Part shown: piece after piece, positions 1-5,099 of the stretch
How positions within the stretch are numbered: position 1 is the stretch's first letter
Layout: each line of letters opens with the position of its first letter
NCBI GenBank assembly: GCA_900769975.1
Contig: CAAGIR010000004.1
Location: forward strand, 1 to 6,259
Length of the DNA: 6,259 nucleotides
DNA from: Spirochaetia bacterium
GTDB lineage: Bacteria; Spirochaetota; Spirochaetia; Treponematales; Treponemataceae
Direction: 5' to 3'
The notes under the pieces: model-generated
Told to the model about the DNA's origin: nothing
Seen by the model: the letters and a program-made list of their open reading frames with translations, nothing else
Database searches by the model: none
Position numbers and translations under genes: made by a program

Positions 1-1014
1 CTTTTCTCTGAACAGTTCTACATCGTCATCACCCAAAACAGATGATGGTGTTCTTGGATAAGAAAGGCATTTGTGCTTTTCATAAAGGCTTTGGGCAAGT
101 TCAAGTGTTTTACTTGAAGGATAGTCATATTCTTTTGCAGCAATTTTTTGAAGTTCTGTAAGGCTTAAAAGCTTAGGTGGATTGAGTGATCTGCGTTTTG
201 TTTCTGTCTGAACCGAAATGGCTTTATTTGCTTCGCCGAAAGAATGTGCCTGGTTAATATATCCGTTTATGTTCGGAAAAAAGAATTTATTATTCTCTGG
301 ATTAAAAAGCAGGGCTTCTGCCTTATTGCCGTTATTATCTTTCAAATGAGCAACACACTGGTAATACGGCTGCGGTACAAAGTTTTTTACTTCATTATTT
401 CTCTGGGCTATAGCGGTAAGAATTGCAGTCTGTACCCTGCCGACAGGGAGAGTTACCTTATGTCCTGCAAGAAGGGTTTCATAAGGTGTAAGGTTCATTC
501 CGACAAGCCAGTCAGCGTGCTGGCGGGCAAAACCTCTTTTTGCAAGTTCGTTATACTCGTTCCAATTCTTGAGGTTCTTCATTCCCTTTTGAATTACATC
601 TGGAGTAAGAGCCTCGGAAACCCAGAAGCGGTAGCAGTTAGAAATATCAGTAAGGCCTGCTTCCTTAAAGACAATTCTTGCAATTACTTCTCCCTCGCGA
701 TCCGCATCGGTGGCAATTACAATTTTGTCATGGGAATGTTTTTTAAGAAGGTAAGTTACTTTCTTAATTTGTTTTGCAGTTTCTTCATTCTGGTTATAGA
801 TATAGTTTTCTGGAATTATGGGAAGAAGTTCAAATGTCCAGTGCTTATAAGATTCATCATAATCTTCCGGTATAGCAAGTTCATAAAGATGACCGACACA
901 GTTTGTAATTTCTGTTGAGCCGTCTGTATAAAAGCCCTGAGATTTGTCGAACGGAATTGAGAGCGCATTTCCAAAGGATTGTGCCACAGAAGGTTTTTCT
1001 GTAAGTATAAGCAA
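1..1014 (-). CDS. topB: Type IA DNA topoisomerase (TopB / topoisomerase III type), N-terminal 338 residues, cut by left edge
   Basis: This enzyme would nick and reseal one DNA strand through a 5'-phosphotyrosine, and Topo III enzymes decatenate DNA. The reading frame is open from TTG at 1014 to the left edge. The Toprim domain is clear: the LILTEKPSVA motif carries Glu6, and ATDADREGE carries Asp103, Asp105 and Glu107, the metal-binding set. Further family signatures are PVGRVQTAIL (190-199), PPKLLSLTELQ (279-289) and LSYPRT, which holds the active-site Tyr319 (Tyr328 in E. coli Topo III). About half of a typical 600-700 residue protein is missing beyond the edge. No ATG precedes the first motif: the frame meets a stop upstream, and TTG follows AAAAGGA at 6 bases, so TTG is the likely start. 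TopB homologues are frequent on conjugative elements, which fits the neighbours. The family call is strong; chromosomal versus mobile origin is inferred. Confidence 0.95.
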   Translation of the reverse strand, partial: MLILTEKPSVAQSFGNALSIPFDKSQGFYTDGSTEITNCVGHLYELAIPEDYDESYKHWTFELLPIIPENYIYNQNEETAKQIKKVTYLLKKHSHDKIVIATDADREGEVIARIVFKEAGLTDISNCYRFWVSEALTPDVIQKGMKNLKNWNEYNELAKRGFARQHADWLVGMNLTPYETLLAGHKVTLPVGRVQTAILTAIAQRNNEVKNFVPQPYYQCVAHLKDNNGNKAEALLFNPENNKFFFPNINGYINQAHSFGEANKAISVQTETKRRSLNPPKLLSLTELQKIAAKEYDYPSSKTLELAQSLYEKHKCLSYPRTPSSVLGDDDVELFREK

Positions 1015-1040
1015 TTTGATTCCTTTTAGCGCTTGAATAA

Positions 1041-1069
1041 ATGTTAGTTTATTTTTTTATTTTAGTCAA
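1041..1069 (-). promoter_or_regulatory. Promoter of the topoisomerase gene
   Basis: Read on the minus strand, TTGACT (1069-1064) is followed after 17 bases by TAACAT (1046-1041). The -35 matches five of six consensus bases and the -10 four of six. Transcription would start near 1034, giving a leader of about 20 bases before the TTG start. A GCGC-containing half of the local palindrome (TTTTAGCGC on the plus strand, 1024-1032) falls at the predicted start point and beside the ribosome binding site. The 40-bp palindrome lies 20 bp upstream of the -35. Confidence 0.6.
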
Positions 1070-1088
1070 TAAATAATTTTATTTACAC

Positions 1089-1128
1089 TTATTTCTAATT
1101 AGCGCCATTTGGCGCTAATTAGAAATAA
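1089..1128. repeat. Palindrome copy 1, the longest (40 bp)
   Basis: This is an inverted repeat with 19-bp arms and a single T/T mismatch at its centre. The core is the shared AATTAGCGCC / GGCGCTAATT pair with centre ATTT, and only this copy extends outward through TTATTTCT. It lies between the broken small gene (ends 1153) and the topoisomerase promoter. On the plus strand a T6 run begins three bases after the stem, like a terminator, but no plus-strand gene precedes it. Regulatory or hairpin function is inferred. Confidence 0.9.
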
Positions 1129-1152
1129 ACTTTTTTAACATTGAAAGATTAA

Positions 1153-1403
1153 TTAACAGACAGGAATAGAAGGAGCGGAAAACAGGAGGTCGTAGAAGAA
1201 TGAATTTGGAAGATTTTCTTCATCGAGTTTTTTCTCCAATTCTGCTAAAAACTGAGTCTGGTATTCTCTGTTCTTTTCGGACAGGTTTTCTTCGGTAACA
1301 TCTCCGACATTGATTTTAAATCCATATTTTTTTCAAAACATGAATCTCCGATGTGGGCCTGTGCAATCAGGCTCATGATTTTTTCTTTGTTTGTGTTAGT
1401 CAT
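1153..1403 (-). pseudogene. Small unrecognised protein gene, interrupted by a frameshift in an A7 tract
   Basis: I do not recognise the family. ATG at 1403 is preceded by GGAGGT (1416-1411) at 7 bases, an excellent ribosome binding site. The start frame encodes 52 residues (stop at 1247-1245). After residue 24 the tract A7 (minus strand, 1333-1327) separates it from a second frame that continues to a TAA at 1155-1153. That second frame reads like real protein: it is acidic and probably helical, with GFKINVGDVTEENL, then QTQFLAELEKKLDEENLPNS, and ends SAPSIPVC. One extra A would join both into an 83-residue protein. The tract can also be read as the -1 slippery heptamer A AAA AAT in the correct phase. 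So this may be a pseudogene, a phase-variable gene, a sequencing error or programmed frameshifting. It lies upstream of the topoisomerase on the same strand. Confidence 0.6.
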
Positions 1404-1433
1404 TCCTTATACCTCCATGACGTTTATAACTTG

Positions 1434-1462
1434 ATTATAAGCGAGGGATTTACTTTTGTAAT
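1434..1462 (-). promoter_or_regulatory. Promoter of the small frameshifted gene
   Basis: On the minus strand ATTACA (1462-1457), a 17-base spacer and a perfect TATAAT (1439-1434) lie about 30 bases upstream of the ATG at 1403. The -35 matches four of six bases. An inverted repeat, AATTAAAG and CTTTAATT around CAACA (1460-1480), overlaps the -35 and could be an operator. That role is inferred from position only. Confidence 0.55.
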
Positions 1463-1501
1463 TAAAGCAACACTTTAATTTTATTGTTAGCTACTCTTTT
1501 T

Positions 1502-1527
1502 TAATTAGCGCCAAATGGCGCTAATTA
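1502..1527. repeat. Palindrome copy 2 (26 bp)
   Basis: Arms TAATTAGCGCC and GGCGCTAATTA surround the centre AAAT, which leaves one A/A mismatch at the midpoint. It lies in gene-free DNA, 52 bp upstream of the centre of copy 3's core edge and about 40 bp outside the small leftward promoter. Confidence 0.9.
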
Positions 1528-1566
1528 GCTTATCTGGTAAGTTATGCTTTTAATAATGGCATTTAA

Positions 1567-1591
1567 TTTTAGCGCCGAATGGCGCTAATTA
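1567..1591. repeat. Palindrome copy 3, left arm degenerate (25 bp)
   Basis: The core TTAGCGCC / GGCGCTAA (1569-1588) around centre GAAT is intact. The outer left arm is TT where the family has AA, so only the right arm keeps the full AATT flank. The form TTTTAGCGC on its left recurs as a lone half-site at 1024-1032 beside the topoisomerase start. Confidence 0.85.
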
Positions 1592-1651
1592 TCGTAATGA
1601 AAAAATTTTTATACTGAAATAAGGAATTTCAGGTCAAAAAAGGCTTTTTAT

Positions 1652-1680
1652 AAAGAGCTAATAGAATATAGCTCTTTTAC
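1652..1680. terminator. Possible bidirectional terminator-like hairpin
   Basis: AAAGAGCTA (1652-1660) and TAGCTCTTT (1669-1677) form a 9-bp stem with an 8-base loop and a short T run after it on both strands. No gene clearly ends into it from either side. It may insulate the divergent units or end an unseen RNA. The stem has only three G/C pairs, so strength is doubtful. Confidence 0.35.
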
Positions 1681-1699
1681 CCGATAGGCAAGATAAAGG

Positions 1700-1787
1700 A
1701 AGTGCTACATTTTTAGTTTTTACCTATTATAGCGGTGCTACATGTGTGTTTTATAGGTAGCACTTTTAAGCACCTTATGTAGCACTT
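1700..1787. repeat. Four-copy GTGCTAC motif cluster, two direct and two inverted
   Basis: GTGCTACAT occurs at 1702-1710 and 1735-1743, a 33-bp period. Its reverse complement appears at 1757-1763 and 1777-1785. The inverted copies share the 12-mer GTAGCACTTTTA at 1757 and 1779, a 22-bp period. The outer pair forms an 11-bp inverted repeat (AAGTGCTACAT / ATGTAGCACTT). The arms allow several exclusive pairings, including TACCTAT (1721-1727) with ATAGGTA (1753-1759). The periods are near two and three helical turns, as expected for cooperative protein binding. The cluster ends about 38 bp upstream of the rightward -35 box. Confidence 0.7.
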
Positions 1788-1824
1788 TTATTTATTCTTT
1801 TTACAGTGTAATAATAAATAGTTA

Positions 1825-1853
1825 TTGACATTTTAATTAGTGTAAATTACAAT
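1825..1853 (+). promoter_or_regulatory. Strong rightward promoter for the lipoprotein gene
   Basis: A perfect TTGACA (1825-1830), a 17-base spacer and TACAAT (1848-1853, five of six) make this the best promoter in the window. Transcription would begin near 1860, giving a leader of about 85 bases that contains the whole of palindrome copy 4. It could also feed the downstream operon by read-through, since I see no clear terminator after 2335. Confidence 0.7.
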
Positions 1854-1906
1854 ATTAGTAGACTTGAACAAACAAGGGAAATATTTTCTAAAATAAATAA
1901 GACTGT

Positions 1907-1932
1907 TAATTAGCGCCAAATGGCGCTAATTA
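1907..1932. repeat. Palindrome copy 4 (26 bp), in the lipoprotein leader
   Basis: Arms TAATTAGCGCC and GGCGCTAATTA surround centre AAAT. It lies inside the predicted transcript and ends one base before the ribosome binding site GGAG (1934-1937). As RNA it could fold into an 11-bp hairpin beside the start region, so control of translation is possible as well as protein binding to DNA. Confidence 0.9.
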
Positions 1933-1945
1933 TGGAGCGTGTTAT

Positions 1946-2335
1946 ATGAATAGAATTGTTGTTGCTGTTATGTGTATTCTTTTTTTTGTTTTTATTGCTT
2001 GTACATCCTGCACTGTAAATTATGGAGTAGAGCAGGGTTCCATCTGTGTAAGAAATGATTCTGAAAATAAAGGCCTTGTTGTTCGAGAAGTCTATGTTAA
2101 AGATAAGGAGTCAGAAGGATATGAGAGAATCTGGAAAGGAAATCTTTCTGCTGGCTCTTGTGAATTTATAAGTGTTGATGATGGAAATTATTCTGTAAAA
2201 GTTCTTGTTTCAGATGATCCTGTTTTTGGCCTTTATTATGAACTTATAACAGGCTATAACATTTATAAAAAAGTTCAGGGTGAAAACTGTGTATATGTTA
2301 TTTTTGATGGAAGCGGAGTTTTCTTTGAAGATTAA
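1946..2335 (+). CDS. Small predicted lipoprotein of unknown function
   Basis: No known family is recognised. The 129-residue product starts with a hydrophobic signal (residues 4-18) ending in FIAC, a relaxed lipobox of the kind seen in spirochaetes. Cys19 is the likely lipidated residue; Cys22 is the alternative. The mature part of about 110 residues alternates short hydrophobic stretches with Gly, Asn and Asp turns (for example GNLSAGSCEFISVDDGNYSV), so a single beta-sandwich-like domain is plausible. Two further cysteines (in GSICVRN and GSCEF) could pair. The start is supported by GGAG 8 bases upstream. It stands as its own unit behind a strong promoter, with palindromes on both sides, and an AT-rich gap separates it from the next gene. 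Surface or periplasmic location is inferred from the signal alone. Confidence 0.75.
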   Translation: MNRIVVAVMCILFFVFIACTSCTVNYGVEQGSICVRNDSENKGLVVREVYVKDKESEGYERIWKGNLSAGSCEFISVDDGNYSVKVLVSDDPVFGLYYELITGYNIYKKVQGENCVYVIFDGSGVFFED

Positions 2336-2439
2336 TAATTGAGCTTTGAATGTCATTAAAGTTTGCTTTTGGTTGACATATAAAGAAAAACTTTTTGTCT
2401 ACTGAAAGAGTAAATAAAAATATAAATAAATTAAATTAC

Positions 2440-2463
2440 AATTAGCGCCAATTGGCGCTAATT
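2440..2463. repeat. Palindrome copy 5, perfectly symmetric (24 bp)
   Basis: Arms AATTAGCGCC and GGCGCTAATT meet at centre AATT, which makes this the only copy with no mismatch. It lies 25 bases before the ribosome binding site AAGGAG (2488-2493) of the tail-anchored protein gene. I find no convincing promoter between 2336 and 2500: a TTGACA at 2373 lacks a good -10, and a TACAAT at 2437 lacks a -35 and touches this palindrome. Confidence 0.9.
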
Positions 2464-2500
2464 AGAATGTTTGTGAGAAGATTTTGCAAGGAGAAGATAA

Positions 2501-2953
2501 ATGAATAATATAACTGGCTTAACCCTTTTAATTATGAACAACATGAATAGAATAAATCACATGAATCGTAATTTACTGAAATCTGAAGAAGATTCTAATG
2601 ATTCATTGTTTTATTGTATAACACCAGACAGAGTAGTTTTATCAGCATCTTCAATAAGTTACGAAACCGAAACAGAGAATGTCATCGTAGAAACTATTGA
2701 TGGAGCCCTTATCTGGTTTTGTATGCCACGAGAAGAATATGATGCACAGTTGGAAAGATTTAAAAAGACAGGTGTCTTTGATTTTATGAATAAACTTGTC
2801 GGTACAACAGAAGAAAAACTTCGAAGTATGGAACAAGTGAAACCTGTTTCAATTAGAAAAGATGAGCGAAAATTCGCCTGTTCTATATTTTTTTCAATTG
2901 TAGGCCCTCTTCTGTTTTTTACTGTTATTTTTTGGATGTTTTGGATTTTGTAG
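2501..2953 (+). CDS. Tail-anchored membrane protein of unknown function
   Basis: No family is recognised. The 150-residue product has an Asn/Met-rich N-terminus (repeated MNN and MNR) and an acidic stretch (KSEEDSND, 27-34). Next comes a soluble part of about 90 residues, then one hydrophobic segment at 127-150 that ends the protein, preceded by basic residues (RKDERK). This is tail-anchored topology with the body in the cytoplasm. AAGGAG 7 bases before ATG fixes the start, although Met12, Met15 and Met21 are in frame. It is the first gene of the rightward operon, 18 bases before the cytosine methyltransferase, so both are probably translated from one message. It may be an accessory membrane protein of the element; nothing in the sequence gives a catalytic role. 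Confidence 0.7.
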   Translation: MNNITGLTLLIMNNMNRINHMNRNLLKSEEDSNDSLFYCITPDRVVLSASSISYETETENVIVETIDGALIWFCMPREEYDAQLERFKKTGVFDFMNKLVGTTEEKLRSMEQVKPVSIRKDERKFACSIFFSIVGPLLFFTVIFWMFWIL

Positions 2954-2971
2954 AATAAAGGTGGTACAAAT

Positions 2972-4327
2972 ATGAATAAACTGAATATCGTAGACATGTT
3001 CTGCGGCGGGGGCGGTGAATCGACAGGTCTTATAGAAGCTGCTCATGATTACAATTTTGACATAAATATGAGTGCCATAAATCACTGGGAAAGGGCGATA
3101 GAGACCCACTCACAGAACTATCCTTTTGCAGAGCATAGATGTGAAAACGTGCAACACATTGAACCTGAAACTTTGAAAGCTTCTAAAGAATGTGACCTTA
3201 TGTGGGCAAGTCCTGGGTGTCAACATTTTTCAAGTGCAAGAGGTGGTAAACCTCGCTCAGAAGACAAGAGAAGCCCGGCCTGGGAAGTGGTCCGTTTTGC
3301 AGAAATTTTAAGACCAAAAAGAATAATTATAGAGAATGTTCCAGAGTTCAGAACCTGGGGGCCTCTGGATTCCAATGGAAGGATTATACCTGAGTGCAAG
3401 GGAAAAACTTTCAATGTGTTTATTGCGGCTCTGCGGTCCCTTAATTATGTTGTGGACTGGAGAGTGCTTTGTGCCGCTGACTATGGTGCTCCGACTTCAA
3501 GAAGAAGGCTTTTCATTCAGTGTGTAAGAAAGGATTGTGGAAAGAAAGTTATCTGGCCACAGCCTACAAATGTAAAAGGTGGAGATCTCATATTACCTGA
3601 CTGGAGAAGTGCAGCTGAAATTATTGACTGGACCATTCCGAGTAAACTCATAAGTGAAAGGAAAAAGCCTCTTGCTCCAGCGACATTACGAAGAATTGAA
3701 TATGGAATCCGTGAGTTTTGGGGAGATGCTGCCGTGCCGTTCATCGCAAAGCTTTACGGTACTTCAAATGCTGAAAATCTTGATAATCCTCTTTCAACAA
3801 TCTCTTGTTCTGGTGCGCATCACATGCTGATAACTCCGTTCCTTTGCAGATATAACAAGGGTAATAATCGTGTTCACCCTCTATCCGAACCAGTACCAAC
3901 ACTGGACTGTTCAAACAGATACGGCTTGGTTGAGCCTTTTATTTGTGGAATAGGTCAGAGTTCTGCAAAGCAGAGAAATAGAAGACTTTCAGAGCCACTA
4001 TCTACAATCTGCACAAAACAGGAACACTGTCTGGTCCAGCCGCTTCTTATTCAGTATTACGGTAACGGCCATGCAGTGCCGCTCAGTGAGCCTATTCCGA
4101 CATTAACTACAAAAGACCGCTATGGACTTATCGGAACAGATGAATACGGCATTGAGCTTGGCTTTCGGATGCTTCAGCCGAATGAGTTGGCAGCTGCAAC
4201 AGGTTTTCCCAAGGACTACAAGTTTACTGGAACTAAAGTTGAAGTCGTTAAGCAGATTGGAAATGCAGTTCCTCCAAATTTTGCAAAAGCAATGTTTAGC
4301 CAGATATTGAGCGAGATGACGGCGTAA
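2972..4327 (+). CDS. DNA C5-cytosine methyltransferase
   Basis: This enzyme transfers a methyl group from S-adenosylmethionine to carbon 5 of cytosine in a specific DNA site. The 451 residues carry the ordered motifs: FCGGGG (motif I, 10-15), SPGCQHFS with catalytic Cys83 (motif IV), ENV (motif VI, 121-123), APTSRRRLF (motif VIII, 173-181), and GFPKDY with QIGNAVPP (motifs IX-X, 411-435). Motif IV is SPGC rather than the usual PPC, as in the phage- and element-borne branch of the family that has SPxC. The recognition region holds four repeats around LSEPxPT (L270, L304, L339, L371) at about 32-35 residue spacing. AGGTGG lies 7 bases before ATG. No matching endonuclease is seen, so it may be a solitary enzyme used for anti-restriction or regulation. 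The target site cannot be read from the sequence. Confidence 0.95.
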   Translation: MNKLNIVDMFCGGGGESTGLIEAAHDYNFDINMSAINHWERAIETHSQNYPFAEHRCENVQHIEPETLKASKECDLMWASPGCQHFSSARGGKPRSEDKRSPAWEVVRFAEILRPKRIIIENVPEFRTWGPLDSNGRIIPECKGKTFNVFIAALRSLNYVVDWRVLCAADYGAPTSRRRLFIQCVRKDCGKKVIWPQPTNVKGGDLILPDWRSAAEIIDWTIPSKLISERKKPLAPATLRRIEYGIREFWGDAAVPFIAKLYGTSNAENLDNPLSTISCSGAHHMLITPFLCRYNKGNNRVHPLSEPVPTLDCSNRYGLVEPFICGIGQSSAKQRNRRLSEPLSTICTKQEHCLVQPLLIQYYGNGHAVPLSEPIPTLTTKDRYGLIGTDEYGIELGFRMLQPNELAAATGFPKDYKFTGTKVEVVKQIGNAVPPNFAKAMFSQILSEMTA

Positions 4328-4340
4328 GGAGAAATAAACT

Positions 4341-4616
4341 ATGGCAAAAAAAAGTGAGTGCAGGAAGGAGAATTCATTTTACAATTCAGAGCTGGCAAGG
4401 CTACAAAAGAAAGTCGTCCGTGCTCAATATGATGTGCTTTTTTACAAAAATGGCAAAGAGGCTGCGGACAAGATGTTTTTTTATAACGCATGGAGGCATC
4501 GCTACAGAGGACTGGCTCTTGGAGAACCTGAAGCAAAGTCCTATGAAAAGGCAAAAGCAAATCTGAAAAAGGCTGTCATGGAGATAAAGGAACATAAGAA
4601 AAGGAGCTGGAAGTAA
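4341..4616 (+). CDS. Small basic, probably helical protein of unknown function
   Basis: No family is recognised. The 91-residue product is rich in lysine and arginine, with helical heptad-like stretches (SELARLQKKVVRAQYDVL near 16-33, and YEKAKANLKKAVMEIKEHKK near 67-86). It has no membrane segment. Such composition suits a nucleic-acid binding or small structural protein, but that is only inference. The ribosome binding site AAGGAG (4326-4331) overlaps the stop codon of the methyltransferase, and the gap is 13 bases, so the two are likely cotranslated. Its own stop shares bases with the next start (TAATG at 4614-4618). A second frame over much of the same stretch is open but less protein-like. 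Confidence 0.75.
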   Translation: MAKKSECRKENSFYNSELARLQKKVVRAQYDVLFYKNGKEAADKMFFYNAWRHRYRGLALGEPEAKSYEKAKANLKKAVMEIKEHKKRSWK

Positions 4617-4683
4617 TGAATGAACCTCTTTATAAAAAAGTGCTGCTAAAACAATTGAATATCTTGAAAGTTTAAAAGATTAG
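4616..4683 (+). pseudogene. Tiny frameshifted ORF (22 residues when restored)
   Basis: ATG at 4616 overlaps the stop of the basic protein gene and follows AAGGAG. As written, the frame ends at TAA 4673-4675 after 19 residues. Reading one extra A in the A6 tract (4633-4638 region) gives a natural-looking helical continuation, SAAKTIEYLESLKD, with a stop at 4681-4683, right before the ribosome binding site of the next gene. The pattern matches the small gene at 1153-1403. It may be a true mini-protein with a sequencing error, a leftover start of a lost gene, or a coupling ORF. Confidence 0.4.
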
Positions 4684-4703
4684 ATAAGAAGGAGGAATAA
4701 ATT

Positions 4704-5099
4704 ATGTCAAAAGATTTGGAAAATACACCATTGGAATGTGTAATTATGATTGTCTCAAGTATTTTTATACTTTTAACTCTGTTTGGTATATGGTATCTAT
4801 TGAGAAAATCCGGTTCGGAGCTTGCCTATTCTAAGAATGACTACGTATATTACTTCAAAATAGATGATACTGAATATTATGTAGACCCACTAAAACAAAA
4901 ACTGAAATTCGACAGTCCTCTTCCACTTGATTCATTTAGTTTTATTAACATAGGCGGTAAAAGTGGCTTTGCATACATACCAAATCAAAATAACAGAAAA
5001 ACTGTAGTTACATTTGTTACAGAAGACGGATATGAAATAACGACAGATAATTTCATGATGAAAAAAGTTTTAAGAGAAAATATACGAGGAGAAAAATGA
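4704..5099 (+). CDS. Single-pass membrane protein with cytoplasmic C-terminal domain, unknown function
   Basis: No family is recognised. The 131 residues begin with a short acidic segment, then one membrane segment (about 12-33), then RK, which predicts the C-terminal 95 residues inside the cell. That domain looks beta-rich, with YVYYFKIDDTEYYV (47-60) and SGFAYIP. AAGGAGG (4689-4695) lies 8 bases before ATG, the best ribosome binding site of the operon. Its stop codon overlaps the start of the next gene by 4 bases. The next product has a similar-looking segment (FAYRIDGKIYEL), so the two may be distant paralogues or partners. There is no signal-peptide cleavage site and no catalytic motif. 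Confidence 0.7.
   Translation: MSKDLENTPLECVIMIVSSIFILLTLFGIWYLLRKSGSELAYSKNDYVYYFKIDDTEYYVDPLKQKLKFDSPLPLDSFSFINIGGKSGFAYIPNQNNRKTVVTFVTEDGYEITTDNFMMKKVLRENIRGEK

Larger units (their letters stand above)
1404..1945. other. Gene-free divergent control region, rich in inverted repeats
   Basis: I find no convincing gene in these 542 bases. The region separates leftward genes from rightward genes. It holds the leftward promoter at 1434-1462, palindrome copies 2, 3 and 4, and a 7-bp inverted repeat CTGAAAT / ATTTCAG (1614-1632). It also holds a hairpin at 1652-1677, the four-copy GTGCTAC motif cluster (1700-1787) and a strong rightward promoter (1825-1853). The density of symmetric sites is compatible with an operator region, a replication or partition locus, or an untranslated RNA. 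The sequence does not decide between them. Confidence 0.7.

Noticed and set aside
244..918. Plus-strand ORF of 224 codons
   Set aside because: It lies opposite the topoisomerase, whose motifs are unmistakable. The plus-strand translation is Cys/Phe/Ile-rich and has no recognisable domain or ribosome binding site.
1932..1949. Five-codon upstream ORF (ATGGAGCGT...) overlapping the lipoprotein start
   Set aside because: It has no ribosome binding site of its own, and its GGAG is the binding site of the real gene.
2358..2397. Possible terminator after the lipoprotein gene (AAAGTTT / AAACTTT followed by T residues)
   Set aside because: The stem is only 7 bp with one G/C pair and a loop of over 20 bases, too weak to call.
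2373..2402. Promoter with TTGACA at 2373 for the rightward operon
   Set aside because: No acceptable -10 hexamer lies 16-18 bases downstream.
1089..2463. Integron attC sites or a CRISPR array as explanation for the palindromes
   Set aside because: The repeats lack GTTRRRY/RYYYAAC boxes and two-box attC architecture. Spacing is irregular (64 to 532 bp), with genes between some copies, so there is no array.
2651..3109. Minus-strand ORFs opposite the tail-anchored gene and the methyltransferase start
   Set aside because: They are antisense to well-supported genes, lack ribosome binding sites and have low-complexity composition.
4354..4566. Alternative plus-frame ORF inside the basic protein gene
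   Set aside because: The 4341 frame has the ribosome binding site and couples to the next start; the alternative has neither.
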